From positions 1-36,123 of IMG/VR virus record IMGVR_UViG_3300020172_001959: a DNA stretch of 36,123 bases; one strand, given 5' to 3'. Of this stretch, positions 1 through 7,138 are shown in pieces. The position numbers were made by a program, and so were the translations under genes. The notes under the pieces were generated by a model that searched no databases, had not been told where the DNA came from, and saw nothing but the letters and a program-made list of their open reading frames with translations. This stretch comes from a virus. The first letter of the stretch is position 1. Each line of letters starts with the position of its first letter.

Positions 1-110
1 GCTCTACGCATATCTTCTGGATTTCTAAATGCGCCCCAATTTATTGAGCCAAGTGTGCAGAGTGATATTTTTCCTGGTTCTCGAACCATTTCTTTTTTAA
101 TTAATTTCAT
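1..110 (-). CDS. nrdA: Ribonucleotide reductase large subunit, C-terminal piece (partial, runs off the window)
   Basis: The first 36 residues of this piece are visible. After about 14 non-conserved residues comes ISLCTLGSINWGAF, which matches the class I NrdA segment holding the radical-site cysteine (E. coli C462, in ALCTLSAFN). The start is the ATG at 110-108, preceded by AGGATGATTA, a good ribosome binding site just after the endonuclease stop. The protein must pair with the N-terminal piece encoded at 955-2484, because the catalytic cysteines are divided between the two. It acts in reducing ribonucleotides to deoxyribonucleotides for phage DNA synthesis. This gene-in-pieces arrangement is known from Aeromonas phage Aeh1. 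The rest lies beyond the window edge. Confidence 0.9.
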   Translation of the reverse strand, partial: MKLIKKEMVREPGKISLCTLGSINWGAFRNPEDMRR

Positions 111-119
111 TAATCATCC

Positions 120-908
120 TTAATTTTTTCTTAATAATTCACCGTATTTTACCAGCAAATAACGACTTTTACCTGTTGATTCAATGGCTTCTCTTAAACT
201 ATTATAAATTACACCATTATATTTTATTTTAGGTAATGCTTTTTTTTGTTTTGCTTTTTTAACGGACATACTGTTTATTTGTTTCTTCTCATCATCTGTC
301 ATATATACATATTCTTTATATTCATAAAAAACTGCTCTATTATTAGATAATTTTCTGCATTTATATCCATGATGATGTCCACGTTTTCCACGAGCGACTG
401 AACTCATAGTAGACGGATTTAAATTATTTTCTTTACAAAACTCTAACATATTTCTTATTATAATTACTTCACCTGTTGGTTTACAAATCTCCCAGTCATC
501 TATTGGCACATTTTTCTTTTGTTCTTCTGTATATTTTAATCCCTTGCACCAAGGAGTTCTTTTTCCACTTTTGAATGCTTGTTTATGAGTTTTACTTATT
601 TTCCCACCAGAACCCGTATTTCCACCACATGCAGATGGTGATATATTGTAATACTTTTTACTTGTGGCACAATTCCTTTCATTTAAATAATATTGTTCTC
701 TTTTAAAAATATCATTTTCATCGACAACGTATTCTATTATAGATCGTGAAAATTTATCAATACCATATTTTTTTACAGCATTTAAAAATTTTTTACCACT
801 TCCTGTATATCCATCATCTATTGTTCCTTTATGTGAACCGAGATATTTCATACCTGTTGTCGTATGCGTCCATTCGTAAATAAATCCACTATATTCCATA
901 AATTTCAT
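120..908 (-). CDS. Free-standing GIY-YIG homing endonuclease inserted in nrdA
   Basis: A 262-residue Seg-like protein. The N-terminal catalytic domain shows the GIY equivalent GFIY (residues 8-11), the YIG equivalent YLG (22-24), the arginine in FSRSIIEY (about 55) and the glutamate in REQYYL (about 71). Middle and C-terminal parts look like modular DNA-binding elements: a basic linker with KTHKQAFKSG, a segment around WEICKPTGE, and a last NUMOD1-like helix-turn-helix stretch (YNGVIYNSLREAIESTGKS). The gene lies exactly between the two pieces of nrdA and has its own late-type promoter box upstream (927-934). The likely role is cutting nrdA of rival phages so that the gene spreads by repair. 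It probably does not contribute to reductase function. Confidence 0.9.
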   Translation of the reverse strand: MKFMEYSGFIYEWTHTTTGMKYLGSHKGTIDDGYTGSGKKFLNAVKKYGIDKFSRSIIEYVVDENDIFKREQYYLNERNCATSKKYYNISPSACGGNTGSGGKISKTHKQAFKSGKRTPWCKGLKYTEEQKKNVPIDDWEICKPTGEVIIIRNMLEFCKENNLNPSTMSSVARGKRGHHHGYKCRKLSNNRAVFYEYKEYVYMTDDEKKQINSMSVKKAKQKKALPKIKYNGVIYNSLREAIESTGKSRYLLVKYGELLRKN

Positions 909-926
909 TCCTTTCGTGTAGTGATT

Positions 927-934
927 TATTTATG
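927..934 (-). promoter_or_regulatory. Late-type promoter box for the homing endonuclease
   Basis: The minus strand reads CATAAATA, one mismatch from the T4 late promoter TATAAATA. It lies 18 nt before the endonuclease ATG, giving a short leader. A private late promoter is typical of T4 seg genes. The assignment rests on sequence match and spacing only. Confidence 0.45.
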
Positions 935-954
935 CACGTTGGGATATATTAAAT

Positions 955-2484
955 TTAATATAATAGGTCTATGATATCATCATCTGCTGATAATTCTCTA
1001 ACCTTCTTCTTATCACCATTGGATAATAAAACTTTATGTTGACCGGGTAATATTTTTTCTTCACCATTATCTAAATATATTTTAAATTCTCCTTCGTCAT
1101 CCAATGATGTAAATGGAACAGTGGGAAGAGTTATCTCAGCACACAAATTTGATTGATAAATTGGATGAACTGTTGTATCAAATGGGCCTTGTTTTTGGAC
1201 ATTATCGACATACATTAAGTAGATACGACCGGTATCAGTGCGCTCTTTTAATAACCCGCCTTTGAATACTTCTTCAGCTGAAATGACTTTTTTTCTTAAA
1301 TCTTTACGTTTTTCGTACTTGACATAAAGTTCTTCAAACAAATCAATATTACTATAGAATGACTCGTAAAGATCTGGAACTTCATTTGGGTCAAAAAATG
1401 TAATATTTTCCTTGTTTTTGAATCGTCTCCAGAACAACGCAGAAAGAACAACACCGTAATCCAAGTGGCGAACCCGAGTTTCTTCTGTTCCTTGGTTATT
1501 TTTCAATACAATCAAGTCATCGAATTGGTAATGCCAAATTTGGAAATAAACTGTACACGATGCATTTCTGATACCACCTTGCGAACAAGATTTAAGATCA
1601 CCAAACCATTTTTTCAAGAATGGGATCATGCCGGTATGCATGATTTCACCCCCTCTAATTGGTGAACCTAGTGGACGCAACCTGCCAATTTCTAAACCTA
1701 TACCAGCACGTTTACTGGCATATTTTGCCATCATCTCTCCAGAGGCGAAAATACTATCAAGATCATCGTCACTGCGTATAAGAACGCAACTGCTAAATTG
1801 TTTTGTGGGAGTGCCGAGGCCAGCAAGTACAGGAGTAGCCAGAGTAAAAAGACCATCAGATGCAGCATTGTAGTATTCCTTTATGTATTTCATTCGAGCA
1901 GAGTTTGGTTCTTCTTTGTGGAATACCGTAGCTGCTGCAACCATATATCTGATTTGTGGAGTTTCGTATACTTCTTTAGTAGCGCGATTTCTTAACAGAT
2001 ATTTTTCTATTAATTGTTCAATTGCGGCATAGGAGTATTGTTCATCTTTTTCATGTTCGATAAATGAATCCATTTTATTCCATTCATCTTCTGTATACCA
2101 AACTAATAATTCTGGGGTATAAAGACCAACTGCCACGTTGTTCTTTACAATTGAAAAGAGACTTTGAGGTGTATATTGACCATAAACATCTTTACGAAGC
2201 ATTGATAATCTTTGCTTACCAGCTACGTATTGAGAATTGGTATGTCCGATATCTGGATTTGCTTCTACGTCAATGAGATCAACAATCGCACGTAAAGTGA
2301 TTTCATCAATTTCTTTAGTCGTGATACCGTCATAATAATGAGGTTGACTTTTGATTTCAATCATTGATTGGCTAACATCAGCGATTCCGCTACAAATCTT
2401 AGCGATTTGTTGCTGCCATTTTTCTAGATTTAATGGTTCTCTTGAACCATTTCTTTTAATTACTGTTATTTTATTCATATCCAT
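955..2484 (-). CDS. nrdA: Ribonucleotide reductase large subunit, N-terminal piece
   Basis: This 509-residue piece covers the ATP-cone-type N terminus (ITVIKRNGSREPL) and most of the 10-stranded barrel of class Ia NrdA. The redox cysteine is at C233 (SSCVLI), and N446, C448 and E450 (SNLCAEITLPT) correspond to E. coli N437, C439 and E441. The homologous region stops near residue 468. The last 41 residues are an extension absent from ordinary NrdA, containing KVLLSNGDKKKVREL, and the protein ends just before the cysteine segment now encoded at 1-110. Full NrdA is about 750 residues, so this is two-thirds of the protein. The start could be the ATG at 2484 or the third codon (2478), which overlaps the stop of a small upstream ORF. 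A sigma70-type promoter lies at 2631-2659. Confidence 0.93.
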   Translation of the reverse strand: MDMNKITVIKRNGSREPLNLEKWQQQIAKICSGIADVSQSMIEIKSQPHYYDGITTKEIDEITLRAIVDLIDVEANPDIGHTNSQYVAGKQRLSMLRKDVYGQYTPQSLFSIVKNNVAVGLYTPELLVWYTEDEWNKMDSFIEHEKDEQYSYAAIEQLIEKYLLRNRATKEVYETPQIRYMVAAATVFHKEEPNSARMKYIKEYYNAASDGLFTLATPVLAGLGTPTKQFSSCVLIRSDDDLDSIFASGEMMAKYASKRAGIGLEIGRLRPLGSPIRGGEIMHTGMIPFLKKWFGDLKSCSQGGIRNASCTVYFQIWHYQFDDLIVLKNNQGTEETRVRHLDYGVVLSALFWRRFKNKENITFFDPNEVPDLYESFYSNIDLFEELYVKYEKRKDLRKKVISAEEVFKGGLLKERTDTGRIYLMYVDNVQKQGPFDTTVHPIYQSNLCAEITLPTVPFTSLDDEGEFKIYLDNGEEKILPGQHKVLLSNGDKKKVRELSADDDIIDLLY

Positions 2485-2576
2485 ATGATGTGTACTCTCA
2501 ATCCGTCTACTATCTTAATTCCGTTTAGGTAGTATTTAGTGGGTAGGATTGATGGTTTAAATTTTTTGTAAGTCAT
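2475..2576 (-). CDS. Possible 33-residue leader ORF before nrdA
   Basis: The leader of the nrdA transcript contains an open frame beginning MTYKKFKPSILP and ending IIWI. Its TGA overlaps the third-codon ATG of nrdA in an ATGA arrangement, typical of translationally coupled phage genes. No clear Shine-Dalgarno sequence precedes it and I do not recognise the product. It may be a real micro-gene, a coupling leader, or chance. Confidence 0.3.
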   Translation of the reverse strand: MTYKKFKPSILPTKYYLNGIKIVDGLRVHIIWI

Positions 2577-2577
2577 T

Positions 2578-2617
2578 GAAATAGAACAGTTTCTTATAAA
2601 AGAAGCTGAACTATTTC
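2578..2617 (-). promoter_or_regulatory. Stem-loop at the 5' end of the nrdA transcript
   Basis: On the minus strand the arm GAAATAG..CAG..TTCTT pairs with AAGAA..CTG..CTATTTC across a TTAT loop, with two small internal mismatches. It starts about 13 nt after the -10 box of the nrdA promoter, so it would be the first structure in the mRNA. There is no T-run, so it is not a normal terminator. It may stabilise the transcript. Confidence 0.45.
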
Positions 2618-2630
2618 ATGAATTATATGT

Positions 2631-2659
2631 ATTATACACTAAAAGTTAAGTGTTGTCTA
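2631..2659 (-). promoter_or_regulatory. Sigma70-type promoter of the nrdA operon
   Basis: The minus strand has TAGACA, a 17-nt spacer and TATAAT: five of six bases at -35 and six of six at -10. It lies in the gap between the tailspike gene and nrdA, and suits early or middle expression of nucleotide metabolism genes by unmodified host polymerase. Confidence 0.65.
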
Positions 2660-2667
2660 GTGAAAAT

Positions 2668-4383
2668 TTAACTAATCGATGTATAGGTATAGTGTAAATA
2701 CCCAGCATCGTTTGTAAGAAGATTGGTATAAGTAATGCTTAATGAATACGGATCTTCACCCGATTCAAGTAGCCCACCGTTGATATCTAAGAAAGATACT
2801 TGGAAATCTAGTAATAATGAGTCATCCATCGTTCCTGTGCAACTATAGTCATCTGACAATTGAATATGTTTAGAATTGATATCTACTATTATTGATAATA
2901 CCCCAGACCTAGTATCATTATTTAAATTTTTATAGTAATATTTGATAGTATAAGTAATAGAACCACTTGGAATACCAGAAGACGATACTGATAATGGTAG
3001 TCTAAATAATCCAGTACTAGTAGCATGGTATCCTAATGAAACCCTTGCTGAACCAAACGAACTAAATTCACCATGCCCACTTACTTCTGGGATATATGCA
3101 TATGTAAGTGATGGTTGTGATGATGGTAATGAACGGTCTGATTTAATGTTAGTAATAATATTACCATAATATCTAGAATAAATTTGTGGAAATTCTTGAT
3201 TATTTATATTACCAAAATTATTTCCTACATTATATAATTCTATATTAGAAACGTTATTACCTGTTCCTAAATCTAAAAATATCGCATTCTGTTGTATGCT
3301 GTAAAATTTATAGTTATTAATGATCGTGTCTCTGGAACCATATTGTTGACCGATATCGACCCCATTTGAATTATAACCTAATACAAACCCTTGTTTTACA
3401 TTGGTAATGTATCCTTCATCAAACAGGTTATTTATAATATCGTTATCTGAATACACTCCATAATTAAATCCTGATATATTAATATTTTTAAATATATTGC
3501 GTTCACATGTAACTAATGAAGTAAATCCATATAATGCAATTCCTTTACTTAATTTAGTAAGATCACCAACCCATGCCCCTTGAATAGATAGATCTTCAAA
3601 ACTACTATCTCTAACGGATTCTAATTGTAATACTACTTGATCCATTGTTGAAGTTATGATAGTTAATCCTTTGAAAATAATATGTCGGGGTTGATTGGTG
3701 TATTGAACATCATTCGAATCATTGGTAAAATTACCATCTAAATTGGTATCTATTAGTCTACTTCCCATTCCAATTGGATTACCAGGTGTTGATAAATCAT
3801 TAACAAATCTAAACACTGGTGTAGCTGTTGAATGACTTATAATAGTTTTATTAGCCCCTTCACCAATGATTGTAGCATAGCTTGGAATGAATAAAGAACC
3901 AGTAATTTTATATGTTCCTGCTGGAATTTTTAATGTGATTCTTTTAGTTGAATTATTATATGCGGGTGCTGATGTATTCAAAAATAATTGATCTATTGCT
4001 CTTTGTAATGCAACTGTGTCATCAGTAACCCCATCACCAATTACCCCAAAATCTTTTGTTGATACATAATCATCTAGCCGATCTTGGATAGTACGGAATA
4101 CAGGATGGTTAGCATCAACCCCAGTATGAATATTGGTATTATTGTCTTTATAAACACGTTGAAAAATATTAAGTAAATCGGGGTTATTATTCAGATCTTT
4201 ATAAGTCAGTAACTTTGTATTACCAACTGCAGGTGCTCCTTCAGAAACAGACCCATTTCCTATATATAATTCTTGACTATCAACACACCATGCTAACTCG
4301 CCGCTTGCTAATTGCGGAAGACCTGTACCACTAAATTTTTTACCACGTCTTTGTTGTATTCTACTTATACTGACTACTGCCAT
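2668..4383 (-). CDS. Tailspike with pectate-lyase-type beta-helix
   Basis: A 571-residue tailspike. Residues 1-60 form the short virion-attachment module shared with other fibre proteins here (GELAWCVDSQELYIGNG). Residues about 105-150 carry the signature of the pectate lyase 3 superfamily (DFGVIGDGVTDDTVALQRAID), followed by many short repeats rich in N, I, G and S that fit a right-handed parallel beta-helix (about 150-430). The last 140 residues are a separate C-terminal domain, probably for trimerisation or carbohydrate binding. Such spikes bind and often depolymerise capsule or O-antigen, but catalytic residues cannot be assigned by eye. It is expressed late: an exact TATAAATA box lies 20 nt upstream. 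It stands alone, bounded by a terminator upstream and the nrdA promoter downstream. Confidence 0.85.
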   Translation of the reverse strand: MAVVSISRIQQRRGKKFSGTGLPQLASGELAWCVDSQELYIGNGSVSEGAPAVGNTKLLTYKDLNNNPDLLNIFQRVYKDNNTNIHTGVDANHPVFRTIQDRLDDYVSTKDFGVIGDGVTDDTVALQRAIDQLFLNTSAPAYNNSTKRITLKIPAGTYKITGSLFIPSYATIIGEGANKTIISHSTATPVFRFVNDLSTPGNPIGMGSRLIDTNLDGNFTNDSNDVQYTNQPRHIIFKGLTIITSTMDQVVLQLESVRDSSFEDLSIQGAWVGDLTKLSKGIALYGFTSLVTCERNIFKNINISGFNYGVYSDNDIINNLFDEGYITNVKQGFVLGYNSNGVDIGQQYGSRDTIINNYKFYSIQQNAIFLDLGTGNNVSNIELYNVGNNFGNINNQEFPQIYSRYYGNIITNIKSDRSLPSSQPSLTYAYIPEVSGHGEFSSFGSARVSLGYHATSTGLFRLPLSVSSSGIPSGSITYTIKYYYKNLNNDTRSGVLSIIVDINSKHIQLSDDYSCTGTMDDSLLLDFQVSFLDINGGLLESGEDPYSLSITYTNLLTNDAGYLHYTYTSIS

Positions 4384-4402
4384 AAATATATCCTCTTTGA
4401 TA

Positions 4403-4410
4403 TATTTATA
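4403..4410 (-). promoter_or_regulatory. T4-type late promoter (exact TATAAATA)
   Basis: The minus strand reads TATAAATA, the full T4 late consensus, 19 nt before the tailspike ATG and just after the terminator of the preceding gene. An AGGATAT Shine-Dalgarno-like stretch follows within the leader. Confidence 0.75.
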
Positions 4411-4423
4411 ACATTTTGAACAT

Positions 4424-4448
4424 AAAAAAGCCCTAGGGATCTAGGGCT
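4424..4448 (-). terminator. Intrinsic terminator after the 4459-5019 gene
   Basis: On the minus strand AGCCCTAG pairs perfectly with CTAGGGCT across a 4-nt loop, followed by six T residues. It begins 11 nt after the stop of the virion protein gene at 4459 and isolates that gene from the tailspike transcript. Confidence 0.85.
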
Positions 4449-4458
4449 ATGTGAAAAA

Positions 4459-5019
4459 TTAAGCTACTGTGAATGAAGATGCTGTAGATACTGTTGTTCC
4501 GGTTAAATCAAACCCGATTGTGAAAATGCCACCAGTTACTGATGTACTTGCTGCTTGATTAAGGGTTAAACTAGTTCCAGCGGATACAGAAGAAATAGTG
4601 GTTCCAGGTAAAATACCAGGACCAGTTACTGATGCCCCAACCATAGTTGCTAATGCAGCTGTAGTTGCCAATGTTACAGTACCATTTGTAGTACCAGTAA
4701 TACCTCTAACACCAACAACTCTACGAATACGAGTTCTCAATTCAGTCTCGTCATTTATAGATTTGTCCATAACAACATGTATTTTACCTGATGTATCATC
4801 AGGAGCCCAATACGCTAGAGGACTTATTTCTTTAACAATAGCTTCTAAAACGCCATCTGCCAATTGGGTTGATGCATCGATGTAGCTATCTTCATTTTGT
4901 AAATTGATTGTAGTTCCACCTGCAATTTTTACTGTAATTAAATATAAATTAGAATTTACATTATATAATGTTCCAACTTTTGTAGCTGAACCATTGATTC
5001 TTGGTACTGTTAAAGTCAT
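4459..5019 (-). CDS. Probable virion protein, beta-rich
   Basis: A 186-residue protein. The first 75 residues look like a compact structural domain (MTLTVPRINGSATKVGTLYN). After a basic segment (RTRIRRVVGVRG, about 94-105) comes a Thr/Ser/Gly/Val-rich C-terminal part with TSISSVSAGTSLTL-like repeats of the Ig-like or adhesin type often found on phage capsids and tails. There are no charged catalytic motifs. It is a single-gene unit with a late box GATAAATA 21 nt upstream and a strong terminator downstream, the pattern of an abundant late protein. The exact virion location is unknown. It may be a head decoration or tail-associated protein. Confidence 0.6.
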   Translation of the reverse strand: MTLTVPRINGSATKVGTLYNVNSNLYLITVKIAGGTTINLQNEDSYIDASTQLADGVLEAIVKEISPLAYWAPDDTSGKIHVVMDKSINDETELRTRIRRVVGVRGITGTTNGTVTLATTAALATMVGASVTGPGILPGTTISSVSAGTSLTLNQAASTSVTGGIFTIGFDLTGTTVSTASSFTVA

Positions 5020-5040
5020 TGTTTAAATCTCCGTTTTAAG

Positions 5041-5048
5041 TATTTATC
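5041..5048 (-). promoter_or_regulatory. Late-type promoter for the 4459-5019 gene
   Basis: The minus strand reads GATAAATA, one mismatch from the T4 late box, 21 nt before the ATG. A CGGAG ribosome binding site follows. Confidence 0.5.
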
Positions 5049-5763
5049 AGTTATTCTTGTAATATAATTCCACACGGGTCCACCATCTGTCTTCCCATAA
5101 ATTAAAGTTTTCTGGCTTTAGAATGAATTCTTGGTATTGTGGAATACCCCATACACCAGGTGATATTTCTGGTGGTTTTACACACATTAAAATTACACCT
5201 TTACGAATATTGGTTCCATGAACTTTATTATGTGCTAGTGCATATGCAGTTAATTGTAGATAATAATCTTCAATCCATTCTTCTTTTTTAGGTTTATTAG
5301 ATTGCTTATAATCAAGAATGGCTTCGTCATCTCGATGAATACCCAGCGCGTCTGCAGTTCCAGCATAAAGTTCTGGATAATATAATCCAACTTCTGACCC
5401 CCAAATTTCATTGACGTTGATTAATCCATTATTGATTATAGTATCCGCCATTAAATTGCTTTGTTTGCTATATGGATTTGTGCCGGGTGGAGTTAAAAAC
5501 CCATTAGCAACAAAATCCTCCAGGAATTTATGCATTCGTGTTCCACGTCCTGCAGCTTCCGTAGTTATTTCTTGTGCTTTTGATTCACCGACTGATTTCC
5601 TCCATTTCATGATGGATTCTATCTTTTCTTTTGATTTTGTTTTATCAAGAATGGTTGTTACTGATGGAACTTTCGAACCATCAGGGCAAAGGTATAATCG
5701 TTTGCCTTGTTCTTCATTTCTATTAATTGGTGTATAATTGTATCGTTCTGTTAGTAAAGTCAT
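5047..5763 (-). CDS. PD-(D/E)XK nuclease, MGME1/RecB-like
   Basis: A 238-residue nuclease. Residues 33-55 (VPSVTTILDKTKSKEKI) and AAGRGTRMHKFLEDF (about 70-84) match the RGTxxHxxxE region of the phage and MGME1-like exonuclease family. The catalytic set is E124, D138 (AGTADAL), D151-x-K153 (ILDYK) and Q160 (YYLQLTAY). Such proteins act on DNA ends or single strands in replication and recombination. The start is odd: the ATG sits inside a long inverted repeat (5750-5788) and only 5 nt after the -10 box of a good sigma70-type promoter, which implies a leaderless mRNA. No Shine-Dalgarno sequence is visible. The next in-frame methionine is far inside the domain, so the annotated start is kept. 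Confidence 0.85.
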   Translation of the reverse strand: MTLLTERYNYTPINRNEEQGKRLYLCPDGSKVPSVTTILDKTKSKEKIESIMKWRKSVGESKAQEITTEAAGRGTRMHKFLEDFVANGFLTPPGTNPYSKQSNLMADTIINNGLINVNEIWGSEVGLYYPELYAGTADALGIHRDDEAILDYKQSNKPKKEEWIEDYYLQLTAYALAHNKVHGTNIRKGVILMCVKPPEISPGVWGIPQYQEFILKPENFNLWEDRWWTRVELYYKNN

Positions 5764-5768
5764 ACGAT

Positions 5769-5797
5769 ATTATATGACATTTACTAACAGAAGTCAA
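5769..5797 (-). promoter_or_regulatory. Sigma70-type promoter for the PD-(D/E)XK nuclease
   Basis: TTGACT, a 17-nt spacer and TATAAT on the minus strand. The -10 ends 5 nt before the nuclease ATG, so transcription would start at or inside the start codon. It lies just after the stop of the frameshift extension ORF. Confidence 0.65.
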
Positions 5798-5799
5798 GA

Positions 5800-6162
5800 T
5801 TATTTTGATTTCAATGCATGATTAGCCATTTGTGATACTTGTGAATGATCTTGATCAATGACATCTTGGTTATTAACCATATCAGGTTGTTGATTATCAG
5901 GTACTAATCTAATACCATGTTTATCAAAACTATCACGATTACCGTTTACTATATTATGTAATGGACCAGATGGATCTTCTGAATCATATCTTACTCCAAA
6001 AGAATATTCATCAATACTAGGTTCCCCGAAGTATGATAATGCAGCACTGATTGTATCCCATGTTATTGGTGATGATTGTTTTTCTGGATGAAAGTTTAGA
6101 TCCGCTTGTAATAATTTTAATACTTTAACAAGCGGATCAGATACTTCAACGGCTTCTATTAC
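5800..6162 (-). CDS. 120-residue extension reached by -1 frameshift from the 6159-7100 gene
   Basis: This open frame has no usable start: back to the previous in-frame TGA there is no ATG, GTG or TTG before a methionine at residue 95 of the extension. It begins in the -1 frame at the A9G run ending the preceding gene. Slipping back one base on A-AAA-AAG, the E. coli dnaX-type heptamer, bypasses the UAA and continues VIEAVEVSDPLVKVL. The product looks like real protein: an amphipathic start, then PITWDTISAALSYFG and EYSFGVRYDSEDPSGPLHN, with codon use like its neighbours. It ends at TAA (5800-5802). I do not recognise the family. The predicted long form is about 433 residues, made alongside the 313-residue short form. 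Confidence 0.7.
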   Translation of the reverse strand, partial: VIEAVEVSDPLVKVLKLLQADLNFHPEKQSSPITWDTISAALSYFGEPSIDEYSFGVRYDSEDPSGPLHNIVNGNRDSFDKHGIRLVPDNQQPDMVNNQDVIDQDHSQVSQMANHALKSK

Positions 6163-6171
6163 TTTTTTTTT
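6099..6171 (-). promoter_or_regulatory. Candidate programmed -1 frameshift signal: A-AAA-AAG plus hairpin
   Basis: The minus strand carries nine A residues then G (6171-6162), read TCA-AAA-AAA-AAG-TAA in the upstream gene. The last seven bases are the A-AAA-AAG slippery heptamer, and the stop follows immediately. 23 nt downstream a perfect 11-bp stem (GATCCGCTTGT with ACAAGCGGATC, 18-nt loop) lies at 6138-6099. AGGA lies about 16 nt upstream of the heptamer and could act as an internal stimulator. The spacing to the stem is longer than the usual 5-9 nt. Confidence 0.65.
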
Positions 6172-7100
6172 GAGCTTAACAGCATTCCTAATCTGCGACT
6201 GTAATCAATGCTTTCGCGTTTCATTCTACCTGCTTCTGATGCTGGTAATTCAGCACCTAATTCAGCACCTCCTTCACCACCAATGTCACCGCCTAATTCT
6301 GGAGTACCGGTTTCACCGCCCATTGGAGCACCGCCCATTGGAGCACCCATTGTTTCGCCTTGCTCGCCAGATACGATTGCTAGTCCATTTGATAAACCTT
6401 CACGACCAGCAACCAATGCTGTATAAATGCCTTCTAATGCCTGTGAAACAACCTGGTTAAATTGACCTGAAACTTCACTGCCTTGTTCTGCTCTTATAGA
6501 GTCCAATAATTCTAACAATTGGTCAGCCTTCATAGCAGCGGTATCTTCGATCCAGTTAGTGATTTTTCCAACCATATCTTTAGTTGCTAAGATATTCTCT
6601 GCTTTTTGTTCTTCGCCTTCTAATAGCATCCAACTCGCCTGTGATTCAGATAAGTCATATCTTAATGTTAACTCAGCTGCTAATTCTTGTCTATCAGATT
6701 CGCCTAATTGAATTCTTTTAATTGCATTTTTAATCCAACTTTCTGGTACTGACATTTTTTCAGCACGGTGACGAATAGCAGAGATCATTGCTTCATTGCT
6801 TATCTGTCTATATGGCTGTTCAGCATTTTCTGCTAATTCAGCGGCCTCTTCTCTTTCGAAGATTGCTTGGTTAACAACATCTAGTAATGCACGAGTTTTT
6901 TGATATTTTGAGTTTTCTAAAATATTGTCGTAGCTTTCATTCATTTCCATCTGACTCAATTCTGTACGTAATTTATTACGTACATCTTCTAATTGTACAT
7001 CATTGAATTGTTCTAATTTTAATTTGTAACCGAAAGTCTTAGCCATACTTTCATTTAGTTTTTTACTTGTTACTTTTTGTGATAAATCTTTAATTTGCAT
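6159..7100 (-). CDS. Internal head or scaffold-type protein, short form of a frameshifted pair
   Basis: A 313-residue, acidic, mostly helical protein. It begins MQIKDLSQKV, resembling the short N-terminal tag of T4 internal head proteins. Residues 20-230 are charged helices (KLRTELSQMEM, EREEAAELAENAEQ, AAELTLRYDLSESQ). Residues about 250-290 are low-complexity Gly/Ala/Pro/Met with GAPMGGAPMGG and GGEGGAELGAEL, then a basic tail (AGRMKRESIDYSRRLGMLLSSKKK). Helix plus Gly-rich tail fits a prohead core or virion protein. Similar proteins occur in T4-like cyanophages, though that is from memory. It ends on the AAAAAAAAAG slippery run, so a fraction of ribosomes probably continue into the 120-residue extension. 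An exact TATAAATA late box lies 30 nt upstream. Confidence 0.65.
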   Translation of the reverse strand: MQIKDLSQKVTSKKLNESMAKTFGYKLKLEQFNDVQLEDVRNKLRTELSQMEMNESYDNILENSKYQKTRALLDVVNQAIFEREEAAELAENAEQPYRQISNEAMISAIRHRAEKMSVPESWIKNAIKRIQLGESDRQELAAELTLRYDLSESQASWMLLEGEEQKAENILATKDMVGKITNWIEDTAAMKADQLLELLDSIRAEQGSEVSGQFNQVVSQALEGIYTALVAGREGLSNGLAIVSGEQGETMGAPMGGAPMGGETGTPELGGDIGGEGGAELGAELPASEAGRMKRESIDYSRRLGMLLSSKKK

Positions 7101-7130
7101 GTTAGTTCCTTATAACATTTCTCTATGTTG

Positions 7131-7138
7131 TATTTATA
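7131..7138 (-). promoter_or_regulatory. T4-type late promoter (exact TATAAATA)
   Basis: The minus strand reads TATAAATA 30 nt before the ATG of the 6159-7100 gene and overlaps the last codons of the upstream gene. A short leader with AAGGAACT follows. Confidence 0.7.

Noticed and set aside
955-1080. An active intein in NrdA
   Set aside because: The tail is only 41 residues, lacks splice-junction residues and histidine motifs, and a stop follows. Only a possible relic is proposed.
5800-6162. Independent gene with a rare ATT start
   Set aside because: An ATT lies in frame upstream within the previous gene, but without a suitable context. The slippery heptamer in exactly the right phase explains the frame better.
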